From Rathayibacter sp. VKM Ac-2856 (GTDB lineage Bacteria; Actinomycetota; Actinomycetes; Actinomycetales; Microbacteriaceae): DNA of 64,000 bases. The notes beneath the pieces are model-generated. The model was given only the letters and a program-made list of their open reading frames with translations, searched no databases and was not told where the DNA came from. Shown here piece after piece: positions 25,446 to 37,243 of this stretch. Position 1 is the stretch's first letter. Every line of letters starts with the position of its first letter. The stretch covers positions 248,001 to 312,000 of the forward strand of contig NZ_JABMLF010000004.1 of assembly GCF_013205055.1 (NCBI RefSeq). Reading direction: 5' to 3'. The translations under genes and the position numbers were made by a program.

Positions 25446-25959
25446 CTCCCCCCGCCGCGGCGCGCCCTCGCCCGCTCCCGCGTCCGAGGCGGCGCGCGTC
25501 TACCAGCACCTCAAGGAGGTCTTCGGCGGGGACGCCCCCCGCCGCGTGCGGAAGACCGTGGAGCGCGCCGAGCCCAAGGGCGACGCGATCCCGTTCGGCA
25601 AGGGCCGCGATCCGCACGATCTCGGCGACGTCCTCTCCTCCCTCACCGTCAAGCTCGGCTGGACCGCTCCCCTCGCCCAGGGCGACCTCATCTCCTCCTG
25701 GACGGCGATCGCGGGCGAGGAGACGGCCAAGCACTCGACGCCCACCGGTGTCGTCGACGGCGTGCTCACCGTGGCGTGCGAGTCGACGGCCTGGTCGACG
25801 CAGCTGCGACTGATGCGGATCGAGATCATGAACCACATCGCCGTGCACTTCCCGGACGCGGGGATCACCGCGATCCGTTTCCAGGGCCCCGACGTCCCGA
25901 ACTGGAAAAAGGGCCCCAGGTCGATTCCAGGGCGTGGTCCGCGCGATACCTACGGCTGA
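25438..25959 (+). CDS. dciA: DUF721/DciA-family protein
   Basis: The 173-residue protein carries the DUF721 core (LGDVLSSLTVKLGW ... LISSWTAIAGEETAKHSTPTGVVDGVLTVACESTAWSTQL, here split into its motifs). Members of this family (DciA) load or operate with the replicative helicase. The GTG overlaps the recF stop by 8 bp, so it is translationally coupled. It also has a basic Pro/Ala-rich N-terminus and a short C-terminal basic tail. Placement between recF and gyrB is standard in Actinobacteria. Confidence 0.88.
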   Translation: MADSPRRGAPSPAPASEAARVYQHLKEVFGGDAPRRVRKTVERAEPKGDAIPFGKGRDPHDLGDVLSSLTVKLGWTAPLAQGDLISSWTAIAGEETAKHSTPTGVVDGVLTVACESTAWSTQLRLMRIEIMNHIAVHFPDAGITAIRFQGPDVPNWKKGPRSIPGRGPRDTYG

Positions 25960-26036
25960 GTACGCATTTTCGGTCGACCCCGAGAAAATCCCTCGTCAGA
26001 TCGCCACTGAGCGCCGCGCGACCGGCCGCCGCGCGA

Positions 26037-26042
26037 TAGAAT
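26037..26042 (+). promoter_or_regulatory. Probable -10 element of gyrB
   Basis: TAGAAT lies about 95 bp upstream of the gyrB ATG in the 177-bp dciA-gyrB gap. No clear -35 is seen. Confidence 0.45.
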
Positions 26043-26082
26043 GGAGGGCCGCCGAACCGCAGCGTCGACCCCGTGCGCGTGA

Positions 26083-28266
<2,184 letters not shown>

Positions 28267-28466
28267 AAAGGCGGCAGCCCGGCGGTCCGGTGGACCGCCG
28301 TCGCAACCACCTCGAACACGTGACGGCGACCCTCAATGGGTCGCATTCTCCACGAGATCGCGACAGCTGCCCACACCATCCGCAAGCACGACGAGAACAC
28401 TGACACCCAGCGCGACCCGCCCCCGTCACGACCCGGGGCCCGGACCCACCTGAGAAGACAGAGATC

Positions 28467-31059
<2,593 letters not shown>

Positions 31060-31067
<8 letters not shown>

Positions 31068-31470
31068 CACGGTCGCCGAGAAGCTCGCCAGGAAGTCCGC
31101 GAAGAGCCCGGCGGCGAAGCAGGTCCGGCTCAAGCTCGTGTACGTCGACTTCTGGTCGGCGGTCAAGCTGTCGTTCCTGCTGGGTCTGACGCTCGCGATC
31201 ATCACGATCGTCGTCGTCTACCTCGTCTACACGGTGCTCGCCCAGACCGGCGTCTTCGACGAGGTCAACGGCCTCGTCCAGGACATCGCCGGCGCGGAGG
31301 CGTTCGATCTCAACACGATCATCTCGCTGCCCCAGATCATGGGCTTCGCGATCGTCGTGGCGGTGCTGAACACCATCGTCACCACCGCGCTCGGCGCGAT
31401 CGTGGCGCTGCTGTACAACCTCAGCGTCAAGATCACCGGTGGCCTGCTGGTCGGCTTCACCAACCAGTAG
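31060..31470 (+). CDS. DUF3566 membrane protein
   Basis: The 136-residue protein has the DUF3566 core: [21 protein letters not shown] followed by a transmembrane segment ([15 protein letters not shown]) and a second one ([24 protein letters not shown]). It is regularly found downstream of gyrA in Actinobacteria; its role is unknown. It overlaps the gyrA stop by 8 bp. ATG 31060 is preferred because GGAGG ends 12 bases before it; an in-frame ATG at 31048 sits on the ribosome-binding site. Confidence 0.9.
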
Positions 31471-31485
31471 GGGCCGCGACCTGCC

Positions 31486-31502
31486 GGACCGCTCAGCGGT
31501 CC
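31486..31502 (+). terminator. Short hairpin after gyrA-DUF3566
   Basis: GGACCGC-TCA-GCGGTCC forms a 7-bp stem with a 3-nt loop 15 bp after the stop codon. It lacks a U-tract, so termination is uncertain. Confidence 0.4.
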
Positions 31503-31524
31503 AGTGGGTGCACGGAGCGGCCGA

Positions 31525-31554
31525 TTGGGATTCTGACCCGGTGTCGGGTAGAGT
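31525..31554 (+). promoter_or_regulatory. tRNA-Ile promoter
   Basis: TTGGGA (31525-31530), an 18-bp spacer and TAGAGT (31549-31554) predict a start about 10 bp upstream of the tRNA. Confidence 0.55.
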
Positions 31555-31570
31555 CTCATCTGGCCAATTC

Positions 31571-31644
31571 GGGGGTATAGCTCAGGCGGTTAGAGCGCTT
31601 CACTGATAATGAAGAGGTCCCAGGTTCAAGTCCTGGTACCCCCA
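31571..31644 (+). tRNA. tRNA-Ile (GAT anticodon)
   Basis: The 74-nt cloverleaf has acceptor GGGGGTA/TACCCCC, discriminator A and anticodon loop CTGATAA (GAT) on a CTTCA/TGAAG stem. The T-arm contains GGTTCAAGTCC. CCA is not encoded. Confidence 0.97.
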
Positions 31645-31650
31645 CGTGCC

Positions 31651-31684
31651 GAACGGCCCGTCACCGCGAGGTGTCGGGCCGTTC
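31651..31684 (+). terminator. Hairpin between tRNA-Ile and tRNA-Ala
   Basis: A perfect 10-bp stem GAACGGCCCG / CGGGCCGTTC with a 14-nt loop lies 6 bp after tRNA-Ile. It could be a partial terminator or a processing signal, since tRNA-Ala has no clear promoter of its own. Confidence 0.55.
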
Positions 31685-31715
31685 CACTCTCCGGGCGTCC
31701 GCCCGTCCGGAATCC

Positions 31716-31788
31716 GGGGCCTTAGCTCAGTTGGTAGAGCGCCTGCTTTGCAAGCAGGATGTCAGGAGTTCGAATCTCCTAGGCTCCA
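31716..31788 (+). tRNA. tRNA-Ala (TGC anticodon)
   Basis: The 73-nt cloverleaf has acceptor GGGGCCT/AGGCTCC with one wobble, D-arm TAGCTCAGTTGGTAGAGC, anticodon loop TTTGCAA (TGC) and T-arm GAGTTCGAATCTC. CCA is not encoded. The tRNA-Ile/tRNA-Ala pair after gyrA is typical of actinobacterial origin regions. Confidence 0.97.
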
Positions 31789-31916
31789 CACTCGAACCCC
31801 TCCGCGGTTCCTCCTCAGCCGCTGTGCGTGCCGGCCCTCACGAGCTCCTGCGCCGCGGTCTCCTCCGTCGGCGATCTCACCCCGGGTGGTCCTCGTCCCG
31901 CGAGGCGCCTGACGCG

Positions 31917-32441
31917 TCAGCGGGGCGGGCAGGCTCGGCCCAGGAACTCCTCCACCGAGAGCGACTCGGACGTGCCGTCGCGGACGTCGCCGACGATGAT
32001 CTCGCCGACGGACAGGGTGTCGAACTGCTCGGCGGTGAAGACCACCGGGCGGCCGACGACGGAGCCGCCGACGGAGTAGGCGCCCAGGGTGAGGTCGACG
32101 CCGAGGGGGAAGCGCTCGATCTCGCGGTCGGCGGGCCAGACGGTCCGGCCGGAGAGATCGGTCGCGCCGATGTCGTCGACGGGCTCCGGAGCGACCCAGC
32201 GGGTGATCCGCCGAGCGCGGTCGCCGATGAGCAGGGGAGCGGTGTCCTCGACGGCGAGGTCGAGACCGTCCACGGCTCCGGAGCAGACCACGACGACGCC
32301 GAGCACCTCGGCGCGCTGGCCGCCGCGGCCGAGGCCGACGGTCGCCTCGGAGACGGCGGGCGTCGAGCAGCCGGAGAGCGCCAGGGAGGCGGCGGTCGTC
32401 AGGACGACCGCGACGCTGGCGACTCGACGACGATGCGGCAC
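31917..32441 (-). CDS. Putative lipoprotein of unknown function
   Basis: The 174-residue protein has a basic start and a lipobox LALSGC, giving a predicted lipid-modified cysteine near residue 25. The mature part has several alternating beta-like stretches (VVVVCSGAVDGLDLAVED, GGSVVGRPVVFTAEQFD) and two further cysteines. I do not recognise a family. It starts at a GTG 4 bp after the thioredoxin-like gene, so the two form an operon; a thiol-linked or envelope role is only a guess. Confidence 0.7.
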   Translation of the reverse strand: MPHRRRVASVAVVLTTAASLALSGCSTPAVSEATVGLGRGGQRAEVLGVVVVCSGAVDGLDLAVEDTAPLLIGDRARRITRWVAPEPVDDIGATDLSGRTVWPADREIERFPLGVDLTLGAYSVGGSVVGRPVVFTAEQFDTLSVGEIIVGDVRDGTSESLSVEEFLGRACPPR

Positions 32442-32445
32442 GGGG

Positions 32446-32709
32446 TCACCCTACGGCGAGTGCGAGCGCGGAGAGCGCCTGGGGGAGCGACGGCGCCCCC
32501 TCCGCGCGGAACACCGCGCGGCCGTCGGCGTCGCGGACGACGACCGTGGGGGTGGAGCGGATGTCGGCGGCCTCCGCCGCCTCCGGGGCGAACGCCACGT
32601 CGAACTCGCGGATCTCCGCCGCGGGGACCAGCTCCGCGGCGCGCTCGAGCACGGAGCGGGCCGCATGGCAGGCGCCGCAGAACGCGGACGTGTAGAGCTC
32701 GACGATCAC
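32446..32709 (-). CDS. Small thioredoxin-fold protein
   Basis: This is an 87-residue single-domain thioredoxin-like protein. Redox motif CGAC lies at about 11-14 (YTSAFCGACHAARS), followed by the cis-Pro segment STPTVVVRDADG. The length and lack of the N-terminal strand place it with glutaredoxin-sized thioredoxins. It starts at a GTG and lies 4 bp upstream of the lipoprotein gene. The substrate is unknown. Confidence 0.78.
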   Translation of the reverse strand: MIVELYTSAFCGACHAARSVLERAAELVPAAEIREFDVAFAPEAAEAADIRSTPTVVVRDADGRAVFRAEGAPSLPQALSALALAVG

Positions 32710-32750
32710 AGGGGAGTCAACGTCCCGGACGGGCGCGCGATTCCCGCGGC

Positions 32751-32952
32751 GGATCTCGATGCGCGCGCTGCGCGCGCTACTCGATCAGCACGGACGCCAG
32801 GTGCGCCGGTGGCGCCTGTGCCTGTGGATCTCGATACGGCCGCTGCGCGGCCTACTCGATCAGCATGGGGGGCGCCTTCCAGGAGGGTGTGACAGAGATG
32901 GTCGGCCCTGCATGCTGGTCGAGTAGCCGCCGGAGGCGGCGTATCGAGACCC
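32751..32952. repeat. Three REP-like elements
   Basis: Minus-oriented copies lie at 32751-32790 and 32826-32865 (GGATCTCGAT ... CTACTCGATCAGCA forms); one plus-oriented copy lies at 32912-32952. The first copy has an expanded GCGCGCGCTGCGCGCGC centre. They occupy the gap between the thioredoxin-like gene and the Nudix gene; no gene is seen. Confidence 0.85.
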
Positions 32953-32959
32953 GCGGGGC

Positions 32960-33388
32960 TCAGCGCAGAGACCAGGCCTCGTTCATCGTCAGCGCGACGT
33001 CGATCAGCTCGACGCGCTCCAGGCCCTCGACCTCGGCGAGGGGGAACCACGCCGCGGCGTCCGTCGACCCGTCGACCTCGTGGGTCAGCTCGCCGCCCGT
33101 GACACGGGCGCGATAGACGACGCGGATCGCGTGCAGCGGGCCGGCGGCGGGATCGCTGCGCCGGTGCGCCGGGATGACGTGCGAGTCCACGCCGATCAGC
33201 CCCTCGAGCTCGGCGTGGTAGCCGGTCTCCTCGAAGATCTCGCGGACCGCCGCATCGGCCGGGGACTCGCCCTCGTCGATGCCGCCCCCGGGGAGCGTCC
33301 ACGCCTCCCACGGCCCCTGGCTCCAGTGCGCGAGGAGCATGCGCTCGCCGTCGATGATCACGCCGTACGCGGCGACCCGGATGTCCAC
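32960..33388 (-). CDS. Nudix hydrolase
   Basis: This 142-residue single-domain protein has the Nudix box in GGGIDEGESP...REIFEETGY (about 33-56), matching GX5EX7REUXEEXGU. An N-terminal RVAAYGVIIDGERMLLAHW precedes it. It hydrolyses a nucleoside diphosphate linked to another moiety; the substrate cannot be predicted. It is monocistronic and flanked by REP elements downstream. Confidence 0.9.
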   Translation of the reverse strand: MDIRVAAYGVIIDGERMLLAHWSQGPWEAWTLPGGGIDEGESPADAAVREIFEETGYHAELEGLIGVDSHVIPAHRRSDPAAGPLHAIRVVYRARVTGGELTHEVDGSTDAAAWFPLAEVEGLERVELIDVALTMNEAWSLR

Positions 33389-33427
33389 TGCAGCAGCCTA
33401 TCCGCGGAGAGCGGCGACCCGGGCATG

Positions 33428-33467
33428 CGTGAAGCCCGGACCCGCAGAGCGGTGTCCGGGCCTCACG
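33428..33467 (-). terminator. Hairpin terminator downstream of the 33475-34035 gene
   Basis: A 14-bp stem with one mismatch is centred on GCCCGGAC/GTCCGGGC, with a 12-nt loop. It lies 7 bp after the stop codon of the minus-strand gene and upstream of the Nudix gene. Confidence 0.65.
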
Positions 33468-33474
33468 CGAGTGC

Positions 33475-34035
33475 TCAGGAAGCGGTCGACGCCGCCGACT
33501 GGGCGGCGCTGGCCGGCTCGTCCTCGGCGACCCACAGCTCGTCGTCGGCACGGAAGGTCTGCCAGACGGCGTAGCCGATGCCGCCGACGGCGACGAGGGC
33601 GGCGCCGATCGCGAAGACCGTTCCGACCTTGTTCTTCTTCTTCGGGGGAGTGGTGAGCTCCTCCCAGCGCGCCTTGGAGATCTCGGCGAGCTTCGCGCGA
33701 TTCTTCGAGTCCTTGGCGGCCTCGAACGCGGCCGCGGCGGTGCCGCCGACAGCGGCGAAGGTCGGCAGGACCTTGTGCTTGTACGCGTCGCGAGCGGACG
33801 AGTAGGTGCCCTCGACCGCGGAGACACCGTTGTCGTAGACGGGCTTCACCCGGCTCGAGTAGGCGTCCTTGACGGCCGGCACGACCTCCTTCTTCGCGTA
33901 CTTGGTCGCGTGGCGGCGGCTCTTCTCGAGAACGGAGGCGGCGTGCGCCAGCACCTCCTGCTGCTCACTCCAGACCGCCTCGGCGTTCTTGCGGAGGCGC
34001 TTGAGATCCTTCTTGTGCTTACGTGACAGACCCAC
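33475..34035 (-). CDS. Conserved basic/helical protein with one C-terminal membrane segment
   Basis: The 186-residue protein begins with a strongly basic, helical half (GLSRKHKKDLKRLRKNAEAVW, then about 100 residues of Lys/Ala-rich helix). A single transmembrane segment (VGTVFAIGAALVAVGGIGYAVW) follows at about 140-162, then an acidic Ala/Ser-rich tail. I recognise no family; the basic helical part could bind nucleic acid or membrane surface. GTG 34035 is chosen because GGAGG ends 5 bases upstream; the ATG 12 bases earlier overlaps that site. It diverges from ppiA. Confidence 0.75.
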   Translation of the reverse strand: MGLSRKHKKDLKRLRKNAEAVWSEQQEVLAHAASVLEKSRRHATKYAKKEVVPAVKDAYSSRVKPVYDNGVSAVEGTYSSARDAYKHKVLPTFAAVGGTAAAAFEAAKDSKNRAKLAEISKARWEELTTPPKKKNKVGTVFAIGAALVAVGGIGYAVWQTFRADDELWVAEDEPASAAQSAASTAS

Positions 34036-34119
34036 TTGGTCCTCCATCGGCTACGAGCGGCGAACAACGGCTCAATACTGCCACTCATCCCGCGGCCCGC
34101 GCATCGCGCACCCAGCGCA

Positions 34120-34149
34120 TTGACACCCGGCGTTGCGGGGGCCTACAGA
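34120..34149 (+). promoter_or_regulatory. ppiA promoter
   Basis: TTGACA (34120-34125) is followed 17-18 bp later by CTACAG/TACAGA at 34143-34149, about 23 bp before the ATG. The -35 is perfect. Confidence 0.55.
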
Positions 34150-34171
34150 GCCGCTGTGCGAGAATCCACCC

Positions 34172-34711
34172 ATGCCTTTGCACACCGCAGTCGCGACGTT
34201 CCACACGACCAAGGGCGACATCGTCGTCAACCTCTACGGCAACCACGCGCCGAAGACGGTCCGCAACTTCGTCGGTCTCGCGACCGGCGACATCGAATGG
34301 ACCCACCCGGCGACCGGTGCGAAGACGAAGGAGCCGCTCTACAACGGCACCGTCTTCCACCGCATCATCCCCGACTTCATGCTCCAGGGCGGTGACCCGC
34401 TCGGCCAGGGCATCGGCGGCCCGGGCTACCAGTTCGACGACGAGATCAACTCGGAGCTCGACTTCACCCAGCCCTACATCCTCGCGATGGCCAACGCCGG
34501 CAAGCAGGCGGGCCGCGGCACCAACGGCTCGCAGTTCTTCATCACCGTCGCGCCGACCACCTGGCTGCAGGGCAAGCACACCATCTTCGGCGCCGTCGCC
34601 GACGACGAGTCCAAGAAGGTCGTCGACGCCCTGTCGGCCGTCCCGACCGACGGTCGCGACAAGCCTCTCGAGGACGTCGTCATCGAGAGCGTCGAGATCA
34701 CCGAGGTCTGA
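34172..34711 (+). CDS. ppiA: Cyclophilin-type peptidyl-prolyl cis-trans isomerase
   Basis: The 179-residue cytoplasmic cyclophilin has its catalytic Arg in VFHRIIPDFMLQGGDP and GTNGSQFFITV; KHTIFGAVADDESKKVVDAL completes the fold. The loop WTHPATGAKTKEPLYNG resembles the extended actinobacterial PpiA. ATG 34172 fits the predicted promoter. The order ppiA-rhomboid-crgA-pabA-pknB is the same as around Mycobacterium ppiA. Confidence 0.95.
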   Translation: MPLHTAVATFHTTKGDIVVNLYGNHAPKTVRNFVGLATGDIEWTHPATGAKTKEPLYNGTVFHRIIPDFMLQGGDPLGQGIGGPGYQFDDEINSELDFTQPYILAMANAGKQAGRGTNGSQFFITVAPTTWLQGKHTIFGAVADDESKKVVDALSAVPTDGRDKPLEDVVIESVEITEV

Positions 34712-34731
34712 TCGCCTCTCCACCACTCCTC

Positions 34732-34774
34732 GAGGGTCGGGTCCGTCTGGGCCCGGCCCTCGTTCTCTCTCTCC
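34732..34774 (+). terminator. Rho-independent terminator of ppiA
   Basis: A 13-bp stem (GAGGGTCGGGTCC / GGGCCCGGCCCTC, two G-T pairs) with a 4-nt loop is followed by GTTCTCTCTCTCCC, the most U-rich tail in the window. Confidence 0.85.
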
Positions 34775-34787
34775 CGAAGGAACGTCC

Positions 34788-35669
34788 GTGACCCAGGTCC
34801 CGCCGAGCAGCAGCACCTACACCTGCTACCGCCACCCCGATCGTCAGAGCTTCGTGCGCTGCCAGCGGTGCGGCCGCACGATCTGCGGCGAGTGCCAGAC
34901 CCCTGCTCCGGTGGGCGTCATCTGCCCGGACGACATGGCGCAGCAGCGCAGCGAGGCGCCGCGCGTGCGCGGACCGCTGGTCTCGCGGGTGCGGGCGATG
35001 ACCCGGGCGGACCAGCCGACGGTCACCTACGCGATCATCGCGCTGTGCGTCCTGGTCTGGATCCTCGAGGTGCTGCCGTTCATCGGCGGGCCCGTGCTGA
35101 ACGCGATCGCGTACTTCCCGGCGTACACGCTGCCCGGCTTCGGTGCCGGCTTCGAGCCGTGGCGCATGATCACGTCGATCTTCGCGCACAGCACGTCCCT
35201 CTTCTTCGTGGTGCCGTTCCACCTGCTGCTGAACATGTACACGCTGTGGGTGTTCGGCATGGCGCTCGAGCGGATGCTCGGCCGCGGCCGATACCTGACG
35301 CTGTTCCTCCTCAGCGGCTTCGCCGGCTCGGTGGGCGTCCTGCTCCTCTCCAGCCCGCTGACGCCGGTGATCGGCGCCTCGGGCGCCATCTTCGGCCTGA
35401 TGGGCGCGTACCTCGTGATCCTCCGCCACCTCGGCGGGCAGGCGTCGCAGCTGCTGGTCCTGGTCGGCCTCAACCTCGTGATCGGGTTCCTGCCCGGGAT
35501 GAACGTGGCGTGGCAGGCGCACGTCGGCGGTCTCGTCGCCGGCGCGCTGATCGGCCTCGTCTTCACCCGGACCCGGCAGCGCTCGCAGCGGCGCACGCAG
35601 AACCTCCTCGTCGGGCTGATCGGGGTCGGCCTCGTCGCCGTCACGGTCGGCGCCTACGTCCTGGCCTGA
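34788..35669 (+). CDS. Rhomboid family intramembrane serine protease with N-terminal zinc-finger-like domain
   Basis: In this 293-residue protein the first 50 residues carry Cys/His pairs (TCYRHPDRQSFVRCQRCGR, CGECQTPAPVGVICPDD) like a B-box zinc finger. The rhomboid domain follows with about six to seven membrane segments, the LLLNMYTLWVFG motif, catalytic GASGAIFGLMGA (serine) and AHVGGLVAG (histidine). GTG 34788 follows GAAGGA. It cleaves membrane-protein substrates within the bilayer; substrates are unknown. Confidence 0.93.
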   Translation: MTQVPPSSSTYTCYRHPDRQSFVRCQRCGRTICGECQTPAPVGVICPDDMAQQRSEAPRVRGPLVSRVRAMTRADQPTVTYAIIALCVLVWILEVLPFIGGPVLNAIAYFPAYTLPGFGAGFEPWRMITSIFAHSTSLFFVVPFHLLLNMYTLWVFGMALERMLGRGRYLTLFLLSGFAGSVGVLLLSSPLTPVIGASGAIFGLMGAYLVILRHLGGQASQLLVLVGLNLVIGFLPGMNVAWQAHVGGLVAGALIGLVFTRTRQRSQRRTQNLLVGLIGVGLVAVTVGAYVLA

Positions 35670-35922
35670 GCGGTCCGCGCGGCTGTCCCCAGGCCCTCCG
35701 AGCTCTCCACAGCCCCTGTCCACAGCTGGGGACGAAGTTATCCACAGAGTTGTTAACACTGGGGAGAACTACGCGGTTGTCATTCGGCACCGCGTCCGCG
35801 ACCGGGATCCGGCCGGCGATCCTGCCGCGCCAGACCGCCGATGGGGGCTCGTGAGCCACTCGGATCCGCGGGACTCCGGCCCCCCGGGAGTTCTCCACAG
35901 GAGTTTCAACACCTGGGGATAA
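35670..35922. other. Non-coding gap with a second cluster of DnaA-box-like sites
   Basis: The gap lies between convergent genes. It has perfect TTATCCACA at 35738-35746, near matches CTCTCCACA (35703-35711), CTGTCCACA (35716-35724) and TTCTCCACA (35891-35899), and a minus-strand TTATCCCCA at 35914-35922. The 10-mer TGTTAACACT (35751-35760) also occurs in the AT-rich part of oriC (21319-21328). No gene is seen. Confidence 0.65.
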
Positions 35923-36789
35923 TTACACGCGTGTAGTTCGTCGGCGCGAGGCCGAGACGACCGTGGCGTCGCGGTCGTCGTCGAGGTGGATCGAGCAGTC
36001 GAACCCCGCCTCGCTGAAGAGCCGCGCCGTGCGCTCGGCCTGCTCGCGACTCGTCTCGATCACGACGCCGCCGACCTCGCGCAGCCAGGGGAGGGCCTCG
36101 GCCGCGATCCGGCGGTGCAGCAGGAGTCCGTCCGCTCCGCCGTCGAGCGTCGTCGCCGGCTCGTGCAGCCGCGCCTCGGGCGGCATCAGGGCGATGGAGG
36201 CGGTCGGCACGTAGGGCGCGTTGACGACGACGAGGTCGATCCCGCCGCGGAGGTCCTCGGGCAGGGCGTCGAAGAGGTCGCCCTGATGGACCGGGGCGAG
36301 TCCCGCGAGCGTGCGCCGGGCGACGGCGACGGCGGCGGGGGAGAGGTCGGCGGCGTGGAGGCGGAGGCCGTCCCGCTCCGCGGCCAGGGACCGGGCGATC
36401 GCTCCGACTCCGCAGCACAGGTCGAGGACCGTCGCGGCTGTGCGGTCCTCCAGGTGGAGCAGTGCGAGGTCGACGACCGCCTCGGTGCGGCGCCGGGGCA
36501 CGAAGACCCCGGGGGCGACGGGGACGCGCAGCCCGCGGAAGGCGACCCAGCCGAGGATCTGCTCCAGTGGCTCACCGCCCTCGCGGCGGCGCAGCAGTTG
36601 CTCGAGGCGATCGGCGCCCTCGGCGGCCTCGAGGAGGAGGTCCGCCTCGTCCTCCGCGAAGACGCAGCCGGCGGCGCGGAGGCGCGCGACGACGGAGGCC
36701 GGATCCGTCCAGGACGAGCGCTCCCGGGGTGACGAGTGCTCCGCCGACGACGAACGCCCCGTCGGCGGACCGGACGGGGCGTCGTTCAT
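35923..36789 (-). CDS. PrmC-related putative protein (glutamine-N5) methyltransferase
   Basis: The 288-residue SAM methyltransferase has an N-terminal helical domain (about 30-75) ending GGEPLEQILGWVAFRGLRV. Motif I VLDLCCGVGAIARSL and the active-site tetrapeptide NAPY (in VVVNAPYVPT) follow. True PrmC, which methylates release-factor GGQ glutamine, has NPPY. The NAPY form marks the related family of unknown substrate. A 22-residue disordered N-terminus may be optional. The last codons and stop overlap a TACACGCGTGTA palindrome (35924-35935). It is 10 bp downstream of crgA on the same strand. Confidence 0.87.
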   Translation of the reverse strand: MNDAPSGPPTGRSSSAEHSSPRERSSWTDPASVVARLRAAGCVFAEDEADLLLEAAEGADRLEQLLRRREGGEPLEQILGWVAFRGLRVPVAPGVFVPRRRTEAVVDLALLHLEDRTAATVLDLCCGVGAIARSLAAERDGLRLHAADLSPAAVAVARRTLAGLAPVHQGDLFDALPEDLRGGIDLVVVNAPYVPTASIALMPPEARLHEPATTLDGGADGLLLHRRIAAEALPWLREVGGVVIETSREQAERTARLFSEAGFDCSIHLDDDRDATVVSASRRRTTRV

Positions 36790-36799
36790 GCGCGGGTGA

Positions 36800-37042
36800 T
36801 CAGCGCCAGCGCGTGGTCATCAGGAAGCCGATGAAGGCGATCCCGAAGCCGATCAGGATGTTGGCGTTGCCGAGGTCCGGCACGGGGAGGGTGCCCTGGC
36901 TCACGTAGAAGACGATGATCCAGGCGAGGCCCAGCAGCATGAACCCGAACATGACGGGCTTGAACCACACCGGATTGGGTGCGTCCTCACCGGTCCGGGC
37001 CTCGTCGCGCTCGGGCTTCGGGCTCTTCGTCGCTCGTGCCAT
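36800..37042 (-). CDS. crgA: Cell division protein CrgA
   Basis: The 80-residue protein has a basic N-terminus and two transmembrane helices (WFKPVMFGFMLLGLAWIIVFY and ANILIGFGIAFIGFLMTTRW) joined by the conserved LPVPDLGNAN extracellular loop. CrgA is an actinobacterial divisome component that interacts with FtsZ/FtsI and coordinates peptidoglycan synthesis. The neighbouring ppiA, pabA and pkn genes match the mycobacterial order. Confidence 0.95.
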   Translation of the reverse strand: MARATKSPKPERDEARTGEDAPNPVWFKPVMFGFMLLGLAWIIVFYVSQGTLPVPDLGNANILIGFGIAFIGFLMTTRWR

Positions 37043-37113
37043 GCCGACCACTGTACCGGGCGAGGGCGCCCGCCCGGGAGCGCGGAACCGGGGGGATGCC
37101 GTGCAGGCGCGCG

Positions 37114-37185
37114 GTGTCCGCTGTGGAGACCGTGTCCGCTGCTGAGACCGTGTCCGCTGTGGAGGCTGTGTCCGCTGTCGAGAAC
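37114..37185 (+). repeat. 18-bp tandem repeat, four copies
   Basis: Units at 37114, 37132, 37150 and 37168 each begin GTGTCCGCTG and end in GAGACC, GAGACC, GAGGCT and GAGAAC. The array ends 46 bp before the -10 of the sortase gene. It lies in the 200-bp divergent crgA-sortase gap and is not part of a credible coding region. Confidence 0.85.
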
Positions 37186-37231
37186 GCGCCAAGCGTCGCG
37201 GAGCGCCGGGCCTCCGTGCTCGACCCCGGCT

Positions 37232-37237
37232 TAGACT
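37232..37237 (+). promoter_or_regulatory. -10 element of a leaderless sortase promoter
   Basis: TAGACT ends 6 bases before the ATG at 37244, and no ribosome-binding site lies between, so the transcript probably begins at the start codon. Confidence 0.5.
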
Positions 37238-37243
37238 CGTCGC

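Noticed and set aside
31571-31788. rRNA operon spacer tRNAs
   Set aside because: The tRNA-Ile/tRNA-Ala pair is often found in rRNA spacers, but no 16S or 23S sequence flanks it; it is the stand-alone pair downstream of gyrA.
37114-37243. Longer sortase protein including the 18-bp repeats
   Set aside because: The repeats lie upstream of a good -10, the sortase ATG is at the predicted transcription start, and no sortase homologue has such an N-terminal repeat.
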